DNA from: an uncultured Roseburia sp.
GTDB taxonomy: Bacteria > Bacillota > Clostridia > Lachnospirales > Lachnospiraceae
NCBI GenBank assembly: GCA_947652855.1
Contig: CANTEO010000023.1
Coordinates: 1-37,724 of the forward strand
Direction: 5' to 3'
DNA: 37,724 nt
Shown: positions 1 to 8,375 of the stretch, piece after piece
Numbering within the stretch: position 1 is the stretch's first letter
Layout of the letters: every line of letters starts with the position of its first letter
The notes under the pieces: generated by a model
What the model was told of the DNA's origin: nothing
Databases searched by the model: none
The model's input: the letters and a program-made list of their open reading frames with translations, nothing else
Position numbers and translations under genes: made by a program

Positions 1-39
1 ATTGTGAAAGATTTTTTGTTTTCTAAATAATCGCTGAAC

Positions 40-855
40 ATGAGTGCGGGAACAAGTTGGAGCGAATTTGGATTTGACAGCATGGAAACACGAAAGAGCA
101 TGCCTTTATGGCGTGAAGGACACGCCAACAATAAGGAAATACTAAGATGCAGCGGTATTGAAAAGGTGTTTGGGAAAGGCGGCAATCAGGTCACTGCTTT
201 AAACGGAGTCAGCCTATCTATTGAGAAAGGCGAGTTTGTCGCGATGGTTGGGGCGTCCGGCTCTGGAAAGTCAACGCTCTTGCATATTCTGGGCAGCGTG
301 GACAAGCCGACACGCGGCTCTGTGACAATAGACGGCGTTGACCTTGGCGGACTAAGCGCTGCGGACGCCGCAATATTCAGACGGAGAAAGGTTGGGCTGA
401 TTTATCAGTTTTATAATCTGATTCCCACTCTGACAGCGGAAAAAAACATCCTTATACCGATGCTGCTTGACAAGAGAAAGCCGGATTTGGATTACTTTCA
501 AATGATTGTAACGACATTGGGAATAGAGGACAAGCTGGAAAGCCTGCCTAGCCAGCTATCTGGAGGGCAGCAGCAGCGGGTCGCAATCGCAAGGTCTTTG
601 ATTTACCGCCCTGCCATTCTTTTTGCTGATGAGCCGACAGGAAGCCTGGATCAAAAGAATTCAAAGGAACTGATCGACCTTTTGAAGCTGTCAAACCGAA
701 ATCTAAAGCAGACGATACTCCTTATTACCCATGATGAAAAAATTGCGTTGGAGGCTGACCGAATCGTGACAATTGAAGACGGGCGGATTGTCAGCGACTA
801 TTTCATGGATCCTACTGAAAGGCAGATCGGCATCCCTGTGGAGAAGTGGAGGTGA
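40..855 (+). CDS. ABC transporter ATP-binding protein, BceA/LolD/MacB type
   Basis: Cytoplasmic ATPase subunit of a type VII (MacB/BceAB-like) ABC transporter, which powers the permease encoded directly downstream. Seen: Walker A GASGSGKST, Q-loop (YQFYNLIP), signature LSGGQQQRVAIARS and Walker B ILFADEPTGSLD followed by a switch His in LLITHDE. The family usually begins at about the sequence EILRCSGIEKVFG, so roughly the first 33 residues here are an unusual extension. In-frame ATGs lie at 40, 82 and 100 and none has a convincing Shine-Dalgarno, so the true start is uncertain; position 40 is simply the most upstream ATG after an in-frame stop. The 3' end carries the ribosome binding site of the permease gene. 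BceAB-like systems commonly export or sense cell-wall antibiotics and have a BceRS kinase pair next to them; none is visible here, but the window edge is only 39 bases upstream. Confidence 0.9.
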   Translation: MSAGTSWSEFGFDSMETRKSMPLWREGHANNKEILRCSGIEKVFGKGGNQVTALNGVSLSIEKGEFVAMVGASGSGKSTLLHILGSVDKPTRGSVTIDGVDLGGLSAADAAIFRRRKVGLIYQFYNLIPTLTAEKNILIPMLLDKRKPDLDYFQMIVTTLGIEDKLESLPSQLSGGQQQRVAIARSLIYRPAILFADEPTGSLDQKNSKELIDLLKLSNRNLKQTILLITHDEKIALEADRIVTIEDGRIVSDYFMDPTERQIGIPVEKWR

Positions 856-860
856 GCGGC

Positions 861-3047
861 ATGTGGAAGGACTACTCGAAAAGCTATTTGAAAAATAACC
901 GGGCATCCAGCCTGTCAATTATGTCGGCCGCTCTGGCCGCTACTATGTTTTTGTCGCTATTATGCAGCATCGCTTATAATTTTTGGGCGTATGACGTGGA
1001 ACAAATCAAATTGGAGGAAGGCGATTGGCAGGGACGCATTGTCTGCGAAGCGCTAAGCTCCGATGATTTCGCTATAATAGGTCAATTTGCGAATGTAGAA
1101 AAAGCAGTCGCAAACGAGGAGTTATCCCAAAAGGATGGAGCCGTGGCGGACATTTATTTTAAGAACGCCAGGACGGCTTACCGTGACATGCCGCTTATTG
1201 CAGCGCAGCTTGGGCTAAAGCAAGATGCCATCCAATATAACGCATTGCTCCTCTCCCGCTACTTGATACACGACCCAGAGGATGACGAGCCGCCGATGCT
1301 TTTGGCGCTGTATCTGGCGATCCTGATGATTGTGGCCGTGTCGTTAATCTTAATGATCCGAGGCTCCTTTGAACTGTCCATGAATGCCAGAATCCATCAA
1401 TTTGGCATTTTTTCAAGCATTGGGGCGACGCCAAGGCAAATCAGGGCCTGCCTGCTGCAGGAGGCGGCGGCCTTAAGCATGCTGCCTATGCTGCTTGGCA
1501 GCATGATTGGGATTTTCATAAGCTATGGCGCGATAAAAGCCGTCAATTTTTTTGCTTCGGATGTATCTGGACGCCATGAAGCTATTTTTCAGTATCATCC
1601 GTCCATCCTTGCGGTTACGCTTTTCATCTCCTTTTTAACCGTAATTTTTTCTGCGTGGATTCCCGCAAGAAAATTGAGCAGGATGACGCCGCTTGAGGCC
1701 ATCCGAAATACAAGCGGCTTATCGTTAACGAAAACGAGGCATTCCCGGATGTTATCTTATTTTTTTGGCATGACAGGGGAGCTTGCAGGGAATGCGTTAA
1801 AAGCCCAAAAGAAAAGCTTACGGATCTCCACATTGTCGCTATTGCTGTCTTTTCTGGGCTTTTCTATCATGATTTGCTTTACTGCCCTTGTAGATATCAG
1901 CACCCGATATACTTATTTTGAACGGTATCAGGACGCATGGGATATCATGATAACCCTAAAGGACACAGAGCTGCCTGATTTTGGCTTAACAGATGCATTG
2001 CAGGATAGTTCGGGGATACGGGACGCCACGGCATATCAAAAGGCAAACGCAATGACGTTCCTGCCAGAAGAATCACAGAGCGATGAACTGTCATCCCTCG
2101 GCGGCCTTGCGTCAGTTGCGGGAACGCCGAAGGCGGATGGGAAGTTTCAGGTGTCCGCGCCGATTGTCGTTTTGGATGACGCCAGCTTTTTAAGCTTCTG
2201 CACACAGATTGGGATTACGCCAAGCCTTGATGGCGCAATCGTATGCAATCGGATCTGGGACAGCAATAACAGCAATTTCCGCCATAAAGAATATGTTCCT
2301 TTTGTAAGGGCGGATTACCGGACAACAACACTATACAAAAACGGCAAATCCGTAGAGATTCCCATTTTATCTGATACGCAGGCCGCCCCCGCGCTGAGGG
2401 AAGAATATGACAATTATGCCCTTGTGCATTTTATCCCGCTTGCTATGTGGAATAAAGCCTTAGGGGAGGTATGTGAGACGGAATCCGACAGCTATATCCG
2501 TATTTTTTCAAGCAAAGCCGCAACTCTTGCGGACTTAAACGGCCTGGAACAGGAACTTGCGCGGCTTGTGTCAACGCGGCATGAAATGGAAAGTGAAAAC
2601 CGAATACAGGAACGATTGTCTAATGACCGCTTAATCCAAGGCATGGTGATGATTTTTGGCGCTTTTTGCGTATTGCTTGCCATGATTGGGATAGCAAATG
2701 TCTTTTCCAATACGTTAGGGTTTCTCCGCCAAAGGAAACAGGAATTCGCGAGGTATCTGTCCATTGGCCTGACCCCGCGGGAAATGCAAAAAATGTTCTG
2801 CATTGAGGCGCTTGTGATAGCGGGGAAGCCACTTTTGATTACATTGCCGCTTACGGCGCTGTTTGTGCAGTTTGCCGTAACGGCAAGCTATTTAGACCCG
2901 ATGACGTTCTGGTCGGAAGCCCCGATTCTGCCGATTGTGATATTTGCGGCCGCGATTGCATGGTTTGTCGCGCTTGCCTATTATATTGGCGGAAAGCGTC
3001 TCTTGCGGTGCGACTTAAGTGAAGTATTGCAAAATGACGTATTTTAG
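861..3047 (+). CDS. FtsX-like ABC transporter permease, BceB type
   Basis: Membrane subunit partnering the ATPase just upstream. The ATG at 861 is preferred because GGAGGTGA, overlapping the ATPase stop codon, sits 5-6 bases before it; an in-frame GTG at 846 lies upstream of this site. The product is about 728 aa. Seen: an N-terminal helix (LSIMSAALAATMFLSLLCSI), an early group of helices around residues 150-290 with an FtsX-like segment (FGIFSSIGATPRQIRACLLQEA), a central helix, a large extracytoplasmic region of about 200 residues, and a C-terminal FtsX repeat (LSIGLTPREMQKMFCIEAL) with the final helices. This ten-helix layout with a big loop between helices 7 and 8 is the BceB arrangement, distinct from four-helix MacB/LolC. 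Substrate cannot be read from sequence; peptide-antibiotic resistance is the family-based inference. Confidence 0.87.
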   Translation: MWKDYSKSYLKNNRASSLSIMSAALAATMFLSLLCSIAYNFWAYDVEQIKLEEGDWQGRIVCEALSSDDFAIIGQFANVEKAVANEELSQKDGAVADIYFKNARTAYRDMPLIAAQLGLKQDAIQYNALLLSRYLIHDPEDDEPPMLLALYLAILMIVAVSLILMIRGSFELSMNARIHQFGIFSSIGATPRQIRACLLQEAAALSMLPMLLGSMIGIFISYGAIKAVNFFASDVSGRHEAIFQYHPSILAVTLFISFLTVIFSAWIPARKLSRMTPLEAIRNTSGLSLTKTRHSRMLSYFFGMTGELAGNALKAQKKSLRISTLSLLLSFLGFSIMICFTALVDISTRYTYFERYQDAWDIMITLKDTELPDFGLTDALQDSSGIRDATAYQKANAMTFLPEESQSDELSSLGGLASVAGTPKADGKFQVSAPIVVLDDASFLSFCTQIGITPSLDGAIVCNRIWDSNNSNFRHKEYVPFVRADYRTTTLYKNGKSVEIPILSDTQAAPALREEYDNYALVHFIPLAMWNKALGEVCETESDSYIRIFSSKAATLADLNGLEQELARLVSTRHEMESENRIQERLSNDRLIQGMVMIFGAFCVLLAMIGIANVFSNTLGFLRQRKQEFARYLSIGLTPREMQKMFCIEALVIAGKPLLITLPLTALFVQFAVTASYLDPMTFWSEAPILPIVIFAAAIAWFVALAYYIGGKRLLRCDLSEVLQNDVF

Positions 3048-3152
3048 CAGATATGGCTTGGCGGGCGGCTGACACCTGATTCCATACGGATATGCGGAAC
3101 AGGAAATCCAGCAAAAGCAGAAAAACCGTGCAGACGCAGGGCATCGCCCTTA

Positions 3153-3179
3153 ACATTTTCTGCGCCTTAGCATACCTTA
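3153..3179 (+). promoter_or_regulatory. Sigma-K-like promoter for dpaA-dpaB-asnB
   Basis: AC at 3153-3154, a 16-base spacer and CATACCTTA at 3171-3179 match the mother-cell sigma-K pattern AC-N16/17-CATANNNTA. The expected transcription start lies near 3186, giving a leader of about 28 bases before the dpaA ATG at 3214. In Bacillus subtilis spoVF (dpaAB) is sigma-K dependent, so the match sits in front of exactly the expected genes. An 8-bp inverted repeat (GCAGAAAA 3117-3124, TTTTCTGC 3156-3163) overlaps the upstream edge and might be an operator or chance. Confidence 0.6.
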
Positions 3180-3213
3180 ATAAAAATTGCATTGATTGGA
3201 GAGTATTTTTTTC

Positions 3214-4092
3214 ATGAGTTCGTTCCGCTATGATTACGCGGTCATCGGCGGCGATCTGCGCCAGGCGTATTTAATCCCGGAGCTGTTAAGCGAGACGCCC
3301 TATGTCTGCCATTATGCCCTCTGCCAGCCGCCTTTAAAAATAGCGTCTGCCACAAGCAGCTTAGAAAACGTCTTAAGCCGCTCCGCATCCATCATCTGCC
3401 CTATCCCGCTTAGCAAGGACGGGAGCTTTTTAAACCAATCCTGGGTAAAGGAGCCGATTCCCTTAAGCCATCTGACCTCGCCCCTGAAAAAGGGGCAGCG
3501 TTTTTTTGCGGGATGCCTTACCGACAGCGTGTTAAAGGAATTGCGCCAAAAAGGCGTCCTTCCATATGACTTCATGAAAGACGGCGGCCTGTCCCATTTC
3601 AATACCATAGCGACGGCGGAAGGCGTCATCTGCGAAGCCATTCAGGCAAGCCCGCAAAATCTGCATCACAGCAAATGCGCCGTCCTGGGCTATGGAAAAT
3701 GCGGCTTTGCGATTGCATCCGCCTTAAAGGGGCTCTCCTGTACTGTCGCGGTCGCGTCCATATCCGAAGAGGAGCGCGCGAAAGCCTCCGTAGCTGTGGA
3801 TGAAGCGCTGGATTTTCCTGAATTTTATCAAAAAATAGGAAGCTTTGACTTTATCTTCAACACGGCCCCCGCCCTTGTCCTTCCAAAAGAGCAGCTGCAG
3901 CAAGTAAGCAGCCATGCCGTGATTTTGGATATCGCCTCCGCTCCGGGCGGCGTTGACTTTAAGGCTGCAAAGGAGCTTTCCAAAACCGCCCTCCTCTGCC
4001 CCGCCCTCCCTGGCAGATACGCGCCGCTCTCTTCCGCGAAGGCGATTGTGAAGTCCATTAAGAAAGCGGAATATTTTTTTGAAAGGAGTTAA
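3214..4092 (+). CDS. dpaA: Dipicolinate synthase subunit A (SpoVFA)
   Basis: Subunit of the enzyme that converts dihydrodipicolinate to dipicolinic acid in the mother cell; the product is loaded into the spore core with Ca2+. The protein is 292 aa, close to the 297 aa of B. subtilis SpoVFA. Seen: an N-terminal YAVIGGDLRQAYL segment and a central Rossmann nucleotide-binding motif VLGYGKCGFAIASALKG, ending with the family-typical region around LDIASAPGG and PGRYAP. The ATG at 3214 follows GGAGAG at about 11 bases; an in-frame TTG at 3196 overlaps that site and is rejected. The stop codon is one base before the dpaB ATG, and the dpaB ribosome binding site is embedded in the last codons, implying coupling. 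A sigma-K-like promoter precedes it. Confidence 0.95.
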   Translation: MSSFRYDYAVIGGDLRQAYLIPELLSETPYVCHYALCQPPLKIASATSSLENVLSRSASIICPIPLSKDGSFLNQSWVKEPIPLSHLTSPLKKGQRFFAGCLTDSVLKELRQKGVLPYDFMKDGGLSHFNTIATAEGVICEAIQASPQNLHHSKCAVLGYGKCGFAIASALKGLSCTVAVASISEEERAKASVAVDEALDFPEFYQKIGSFDFIFNTAPALVLPKEQLQQVSSHAVILDIASAPGGVDFKAAKELSKTALLCPALPGRYAPLSSAKAIVKSIKKAEYFFERS

Positions 4093-4093
4093 T

Positions 4094-4672
4094 ATGTCGT
4101 TAAAGGGAAAATATGTGGGAGTCGCATTCACCGGCTCTTTTTGCACCTATGAGAAAGTATTTGCGCAGCTTAAGAAACTGACGGAAGAAGGCGCCATCGT
4201 GCAGACGATCTTTTCCAATTCGGCGCAGACGATCGACAGCCGTTTCGGGTCGCCAAAGGCGTTTTTGCAGCAGGCGGAGGAAATTACCGGCCGAAAGCCC
4301 ATCCTCACCATTTCAGAAGCGGAGCCGATCGGCCCGCAAAGCCTGCTTGACATCCTGGTGCTGTTCCCCTGCACCGGGAACACGATCGCAAAGCTCGCCA
4401 ACGGGATTACGGACACTCCCGTTTTAATGGCGGCGAAGGCGCACTTAAGGAACAATAAGCCGCTGCTGATTTCCGTTTCCACCAACGACGCCCTTGGCAT
4501 GAACATGAAGAACATCGGCATGCTCCTGAACGCCAAGCACATCTATTTCATCCCGTTTGGACAGGACAATCCGCAGAAAAAGCCAAATTCCATGATTGCA
4601 GACACCGAGCTTTTGATCCCGTCCATTGAGTCCGCCCTGTCGGGGCGTCAGTACCAGCCTGTGCTCTGTTAA
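4094..4672 (+). CDS. dpaB: Dipicolinate synthase subunit B (SpoVFB), flavoprotein-like
   Basis: Second subunit of dipicolinate synthase, a flavoprotein-fold (Dfp/UbiX-like) protein acting with DpaA in the mother-cell cytoplasm late in sporulation. The product is 192 aa, the usual size. Seen: the N-terminal VGVAFTGSFCTYEKV phosphate/flavin-type loop, the LVLFPCTGNTIAKLANGITD segment and NNKPLLISVSTNDALG. The ATG at 4094 has AAAGGAG 6-7 bases upstream, inside the end of dpaA; the TTG at 4079 overlaps dpaA without its own site. The next gene begins 16 bases downstream behind a strong AAAAGGAGGT site, so all three are very likely one transcript. Confidence 0.95.
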   Translation: MSLKGKYVGVAFTGSFCTYEKVFAQLKKLTEEGAIVQTIFSNSAQTIDSRFGSPKAFLQQAEEITGRKPILTISEAEPIGPQSLLDILVLFPCTGNTIAKLANGITDTPVLMAAKAHLRNNKPLLISVSTNDALGMNMKNIGMLLNAKHIYFIPFGQDNPQKKPNSMIADTELLIPSIESALSGRQYQPVLC

Positions 4673-4687
4673 AAGGAGGTCTGTCGA

Positions 4688-6538
4688 ATGTGCGGAATTG
4701 CCGGATTTTTCAACGCCAGGGAAGATTACGCCAGAGAAAAAGGCAAATGGCAGCGCATCTTAAGCCGCATGAACCAGGCGCAAAAGCACAGGGGGCCGGA
4801 CGGCAGCGGGACGTATGTAAGGCCAAACGTCGGCTTCGCCCACGTGCGGCTGAAAATCATTGACCTTTTGACCGGGGAGCAGCCCATGGTCCGCGTCCGG
4901 GACGGGAGGGAATGCGCCATTGTCTTTAACGGGGAAATCTATAACATGAAGGAATTAAAGGAGAGCCTTAAGGCGGAAGGGGCGACGTTTGAGACGAGCA
5001 GCGACACCGAGGTCATCCTGGCCGGGTATATGCTCCATGGCATTGGGTTCGTGAAGAAATTAAACGGCATTTTTGCGGCCGCCCTGTGGGACGCAGCCTC
5101 TCAAAAGCTGTTTCTGTTCCGTGACCGGCTTGGCGTAAAGCCCCTGTTTTACACCAAGCTTGGGGAGACGTTTCTTTTTTCCTCGGAGATTAAGGGCCTG
5201 TTCGCCTATCCTGGGATGGACGCCGTCATCGACCGGGACGGCTTATGCGAAATTTTCGCCTTAGGGCCTGCAAAAAGCTATGGAAAAGGCGTGTTTAAAG
5301 ATGTGTTTGAGGTCCTTCCCGGACACTGCATTACATTAAGCCGCTTCTCCTATGAGGATGACGCTTACTGGAAGCTAGAAAGCCGCCCGCATGAGGATTC
5401 TTTTGAAAAGACCATTGAGAAGACGGCCTGGCTTTTAGAGGACGCCATTCAAAAGCAGATGCTGTCCGATATCCCCATCAGCACGTTCCTCTCCGGAGGC
5501 GTTGACAGCAGCCTCGTCACGTCCGTCTGCGCCAGGGAGCTGAAAAAGCAGGGAAAGGAGCTGAACACATTCTCCTTTGACTTTACGGATAACGCGAAGT
5601 TCTTTCAGTCTAACGCATTCCAGCCCAGCCAGGACCGGCCCTACGTCGATCAGATGGTTTCCTACTGCGGCACAAGCCACCGTTATCTGGAGTGCGGCAA
5701 TGCGGAGCAGCTTAGGTGCCTGTATTACGCGGTGGACGCGAGGGATCTCCCCTGCATGGCCGATGTGGAATCCTCCATGCTGTACTTCTGCTCAAAGGTC
5801 GTCTCTCACAACAAGGTCACGCTGACCGGGGAATGCGCCGATGAAATTTTTGGGGGCTACCCGTGGTTTCACAAAAAAGAGGCGTTTGAGACGGATGAAT
5901 TTCCCTGGTCGCAGGACATGGCGCCAAGGCAGTCCCTGCTTGACGACGCGCTGATACAGGATCTCCATATGCAGGAATACGCCCATGCCGCCTATGAGAA
6001 GACGATTCAGGAAACCCCCGTCCTTCCTGGGGAAGGGCCTGAAGAAAAACGGCGGCGGGAGATCGCCTACCTGAACCTACGGTGGTTTATGACGACGCTA
6101 TTGGATCGGATGGACCGAACCAGCATGTTCAATGGCTTAGAGGCCAGGGTTCCGTTCGCGGATCACCGCATCGTAGAATATGTCTTTAACGTCCCCTGGC
6201 AGATGAAATGCCCGGACGGCGCCGTAAAGGGCCTGCTGCGCCATGCGGCAAGCGGCCTCCTTCCAGACGAGATCCTTTGGCGAAGGAAAAGCCCCTACCC
6301 GAAAACGTACGACCCCTCCTATGAAGCGCTGCTTGGCAGGCAGTTGAAGGAAGTCCTTAGCTCGCCTTCCTCCCCCATCCGCACGCTGCTCGACACAAAG
6401 AAAGTGCGCGCGTTCCTTGACAGCCCGTCGGATTATGGAAGGCCCTGGTATGGGCAGCTTATGGCCGGGCCTCAGATGCTCGCTTATATGCTTCAGGTAA
6501 ACTACTGGCTGAAAAAATATCATGTGCGCATTCATTGA
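4688..6538 (+). CDS. Glutamine-hydrolysing asparagine synthetase, AsnO-like, in sporulation operon
   Basis: Class II glutamine amidotransferase fused to an ATP-dependent synthetase. It normally makes asparagine from aspartate and glutamine, but some relatives (AsnB of B. subtilis and Clostridioides difficile) amidate peptidoglycan diaminopimelate. Seen: the catalytic Cys immediately after Met (MCGIAGF), RGPDGSG, the glutaminase loop IVFNGEIYN, SSDTEVI, the PPi-loop SGGVDSS at residues 269-275, and a C-terminal synthetase region (LDRMDRTSMFNGLEARVPF). Length is 616 aa, close to the sporulation paralogue AsnO of B. subtilis (614 aa). AAAAGGAGGT lies 7-8 bases before the ATG and the gap from dpaB is 16 bases. 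The sporulation role is inferred from context; whether the acceptor is aspartate or a cell-wall precursor cannot be told. Confidence 0.92.
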   Translation: MCGIAGFFNAREDYAREKGKWQRILSRMNQAQKHRGPDGSGTYVRPNVGFAHVRLKIIDLLTGEQPMVRVRDGRECAIVFNGEIYNMKELKESLKAEGATFETSSDTEVILAGYMLHGIGFVKKLNGIFAAALWDAASQKLFLFRDRLGVKPLFYTKLGETFLFSSEIKGLFAYPGMDAVIDRDGLCEIFALGPAKSYGKGVFKDVFEVLPGHCITLSRFSYEDDAYWKLESRPHEDSFEKTIEKTAWLLEDAIQKQMLSDIPISTFLSGGVDSSLVTSVCARELKKQGKELNTFSFDFTDNAKFFQSNAFQPSQDRPYVDQMVSYCGTSHRYLECGNAEQLRCLYYAVDARDLPCMADVESSMLYFCSKVVSHNKVTLTGECADEIFGGYPWFHKKEAFETDEFPWSQDMAPRQSLLDDALIQDLHMQEYAHAAYEKTIQETPVLPGEGPEEKRRREIAYLNLRWFMTTLLDRMDRTSMFNGLEARVPFADHRIVEYVFNVPWQMKCPDGAVKGLLRHAASGLLPDEILWRRKSPYPKTYDPSYEALLGRQLKEVLSSPSSPIRTLLDTKKVRAFLDSPSDYGRPWYGQLMAGPQMLAYMLQVNYWLKKYHVRIH

Positions 6539-6604
6539 TTGATTCCGGATAAGGATAGATGAATGCCGGCAGGCAAAGAAACGTGGAGCATTCCATGCAG
6601 GCAA

Positions 6605-6656
6605 AGAAGAATCCCCCGACCGTAACGGCGTACCGTCGAGGGATTCTTCTCTTCTT
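6605..6656 (+). terminator. Rho-independent terminator of the dpaA-dpaB-asnB operon
   Basis: Long hairpin with arms 6605-6620 and 6635-6650 (AGAAGAATCCC...GGGATTCTTCT, one internal C/A mismatch) followed by CTTCTTTTT. It could also act on transcripts arriving from the 60-aa gene on the opposite strand, because the left arm begins in A-rich sequence. Confidence 0.75.
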
Positions 6657-6761
6657 TTTATAGCTGCAAAGCGTCCGCCAGGCTATTTGTTGCCTTTGCC
6701 GTTCCTGTCTGTCAATAAAGGCCTTACAACTTTGGTTCGTGCGCGCATTCGGCTTGATGAG

Positions 6762-6944
6762 TCATTCTTTGATTTTGTCAAGCTCTGTTAAGCTGACGCC
6801 AGAGGCGTTCAAAATAACTTTTAACTCAATATATCTATCTTTCATCAACTGATACGCCGGTGAATCTTTTTCAGATGCTAACATATAACTTTGCAGCCTT
6901 GCAAATTCCTCAACGTTCTTTTGCATCATTTCTTTATCCGACAT
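6762..6944 (-). CDS. Small hypothetical protein, 60 aa
   Basis: I do not recognise a named family. The protein is hydrophilic, predicted largely helical (KNVEEFARLQSYMLASEK, then YQLMKDRYIELKVILNASG) and ends SLTELDKIKE. There is no signal peptide or membrane segment. Size and helical character loosely recall Spo0E-like or other small regulatory proteins, but the Spo0E SQxLD signature is absent. It is judged real because a good ribosome binding site (AAGGTAGGTGAT) precedes the ATG and a strong sigma-A promoter lies at a sensible distance upstream. It stands alone between convergent asnB and the co-directional RNase G gene, which ends about 165 bases upstream. Confidence 0.7.
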   Translation of the reverse strand: MSDKEMMQKNVEEFARLQSYMLASEKDSPAYQLMKDRYIELKVILNASGVSLTELDKIKE

Positions 6945-6988
6945 AAAATCACCTACCTTCTAATATGATCTGTCTATATGGTAATCTG

Positions 6989-7017
6989 ATTATACCAGAC
7001 GCGCGGCTTCAATGCAA
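6989..7017 (-). promoter_or_regulatory. Sigma-A promoter for the 60-aa gene
   Basis: On the minus strand TTGCAT (7017-7012) is separated by 17 bases from TATAAT (6994-6989), with an extended TGG before the -10 box. This lies about 45 bases before the 60-aa gene. Confidence 0.7.
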
Positions 7018-7109
7018 AGCCTTTATTGGCCACAAACAGGCAAAGCTTAAAGCAGCCTCTTTGGGGCAGCATTCAAAAAGCTTATCCACACCTCGCAGCC
7101 GCCCTTCGC

Positions 7110-8375
7110 TTAAGGCCTATGCCGCTTCACCGTCCCATCCTGCCCCGCCACCTGCTCCCACAGCGGACGCTTCACCTTCTTTCTGGTAATCTCCGCAAGC
7201 CCCAGCTTCGTAAAGCCCACCAACTCCGCGGGAACCGCGTCCTTCGCCAGCAGCTGCCTCACCCTGGCCGCAAGCTCACGCTCCGCCCCCGGCGTGTCCA
7301 TATTGATGAAGTCAACGATGCAGATGCCTGAAATGTTGCGGAGGCGAAGCTGCCTGGCGATTTCCTCCGCCGCCTCTAAGTTGACGTTTAAGTAAAAATC
7401 CTCCTGCCCTCCTTTTAAGCATTTCCCGCTGTTTACGTCAATGACCGTCAGCGCCTCTGTAGGCTGAATCACAAGGAACGCGCCGGACTTTAGCCTCACG
7501 CGCTCCTTTAAGGCGTCTTCTAACTTATGCCTTAAGCCGTAAAGGACAGAAAGGGAAACCTTGGGATCTTCATAAAGCGCAATCCGCTCACGGACGGCGG
7601 ACGCCTCTTTTGAAAATGCCGAAGCCAGCTCTTCCTGCACCCAAGGCACATCCGTCACGATTTTCTCCAACTGAAACGGAAGGTAATCCTTAACGCTCTC
7701 AACAAAGCTTAAGGGCGCGCGGTACAGGCAGCTATGGCAGGTGCGGCTTTTATAATGCGTAAGGATTTCCCGATACGTCGCCGAAAGGCTGTCATATTCT
7801 GCGAACAGCTGGCTCTCGCTGGCGTTCTGCGCGTTTGTCCGCACGATCAGGCCAAACTCCTCCCCCTTTTTCTTGGCAAAGAGCGAATGGAGCCGCTTCC
7901 GCTGCGCTTTCCCCAGTTTTCCGGAAATGCCGAGCTTTTTATTCCTTGTCGTTAAGATTAAGACGCTTCCCTTTAAGCTGATGTTTGTGGAGGACCAGGG
8001 ATACTTTTCCTTTGCGCCTTCCTTCGTGACCTGAACGACAATTTCATCCTCCTCCGTCAACTTGCCGGGCCGGCTTTGCTTCGCCATCAGAATGCCGTCA
8101 AAAAGCCTCTCCTTGTCCGGAGGAAGGCCCATCGAGGCTTTCATGGATTTTGGAAGCTCTAAATAAGTCATCTCGCCCGGCGCGATCTCCACAAACGCGG
8201 CCCCAATCGAGCCTAAGATGCGCTTCACCTTTCCGATATAGACGTTTCCAAGGAGGGAGGGCGACTGCGCCTCTTCACAGGAGGCTTCCAGCAGGCGATG
8301 GCCCTCAAACAGCGCCGTGACGAGATATTCCCTATTTTTGACCCATTCTTTTGTAATGACTGCACGGTTACTCAA
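7110..8375 (-). CDS. rng: Ribonuclease E/G family endoribonuclease
   Basis: RNase G-like single-strand endoribonuclease involved in rRNA and mRNA processing. Seen: an N-terminal S1-type RNA-binding segment (GNVYIGKVKRILGSIGAAFVEIA), then the DNase I-like catalytic part with the metal-binding aspartates in LTVIDVNSGKCLKG and ICIVDFINM, and the family end AEITRKKVKRPL. The protein is 421 aa and stops about 20 residues after that motif. It therefore lacks the Zn-link (CPxCxGxG) and small domain that E. coli RNase E/G use for dimerisation. The start is a TTG at 8375 with GGGAG upstream, overlapping the stop of the DUF2344 gene, so translation is coupled. It is the last gene of the three-gene operon; in many Clostridia rplU-rpmA follow, but not here. 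Confidence 0.92.
   Translation of the reverse strand: MSNRAVITKEWVKNREYLVTALFEGHRLLEASCEEAQSPSLLGNVYIGKVKRILGSIGAAFVEIAPGEMTYLELPKSMKASMGLPPDKERLFDGILMAKQSRPGKLTEEDEIVVQVTKEGAKEKYPWSSTNISLKGSVLILTTRNKKLGISGKLGKAQRKRLHSLFAKKKGEEFGLIVRTNAQNASESQLFAEYDSLSATYREILTHYKSRTCHSCLYRAPLSFVESVKDYLPFQLEKIVTDVPWVQEELASAFSKEASAVRERIALYEDPKVSLSVLYGLRHKLEDALKERVRLKSGAFLVIQPTEALTVIDVNSGKCLKGGQEDFYLNVNLEAAEEIARQLRLRNISGICIVDFINMDTPGAERELAARVRQLLAKDAVPAELVGFTKLGLAEITRKKVKRPLWEQVAGQDGTVKRHRP

Noticed and set aside
1..30. Nine-codon open frame ending IVKDFLFSK-stop, possibly the tail of an upstream gene
   Set aside because: Too short to tell from chance, and other frames also end nearby.
3117..3163. GCAGAAAA/TTTTCTGC inverted repeat as a terminator of the BceB gene
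   Set aside because: The loop is long, there is no U-tract, and the right arm lies inside the sigma-K-like promoter. At most it is an operator.
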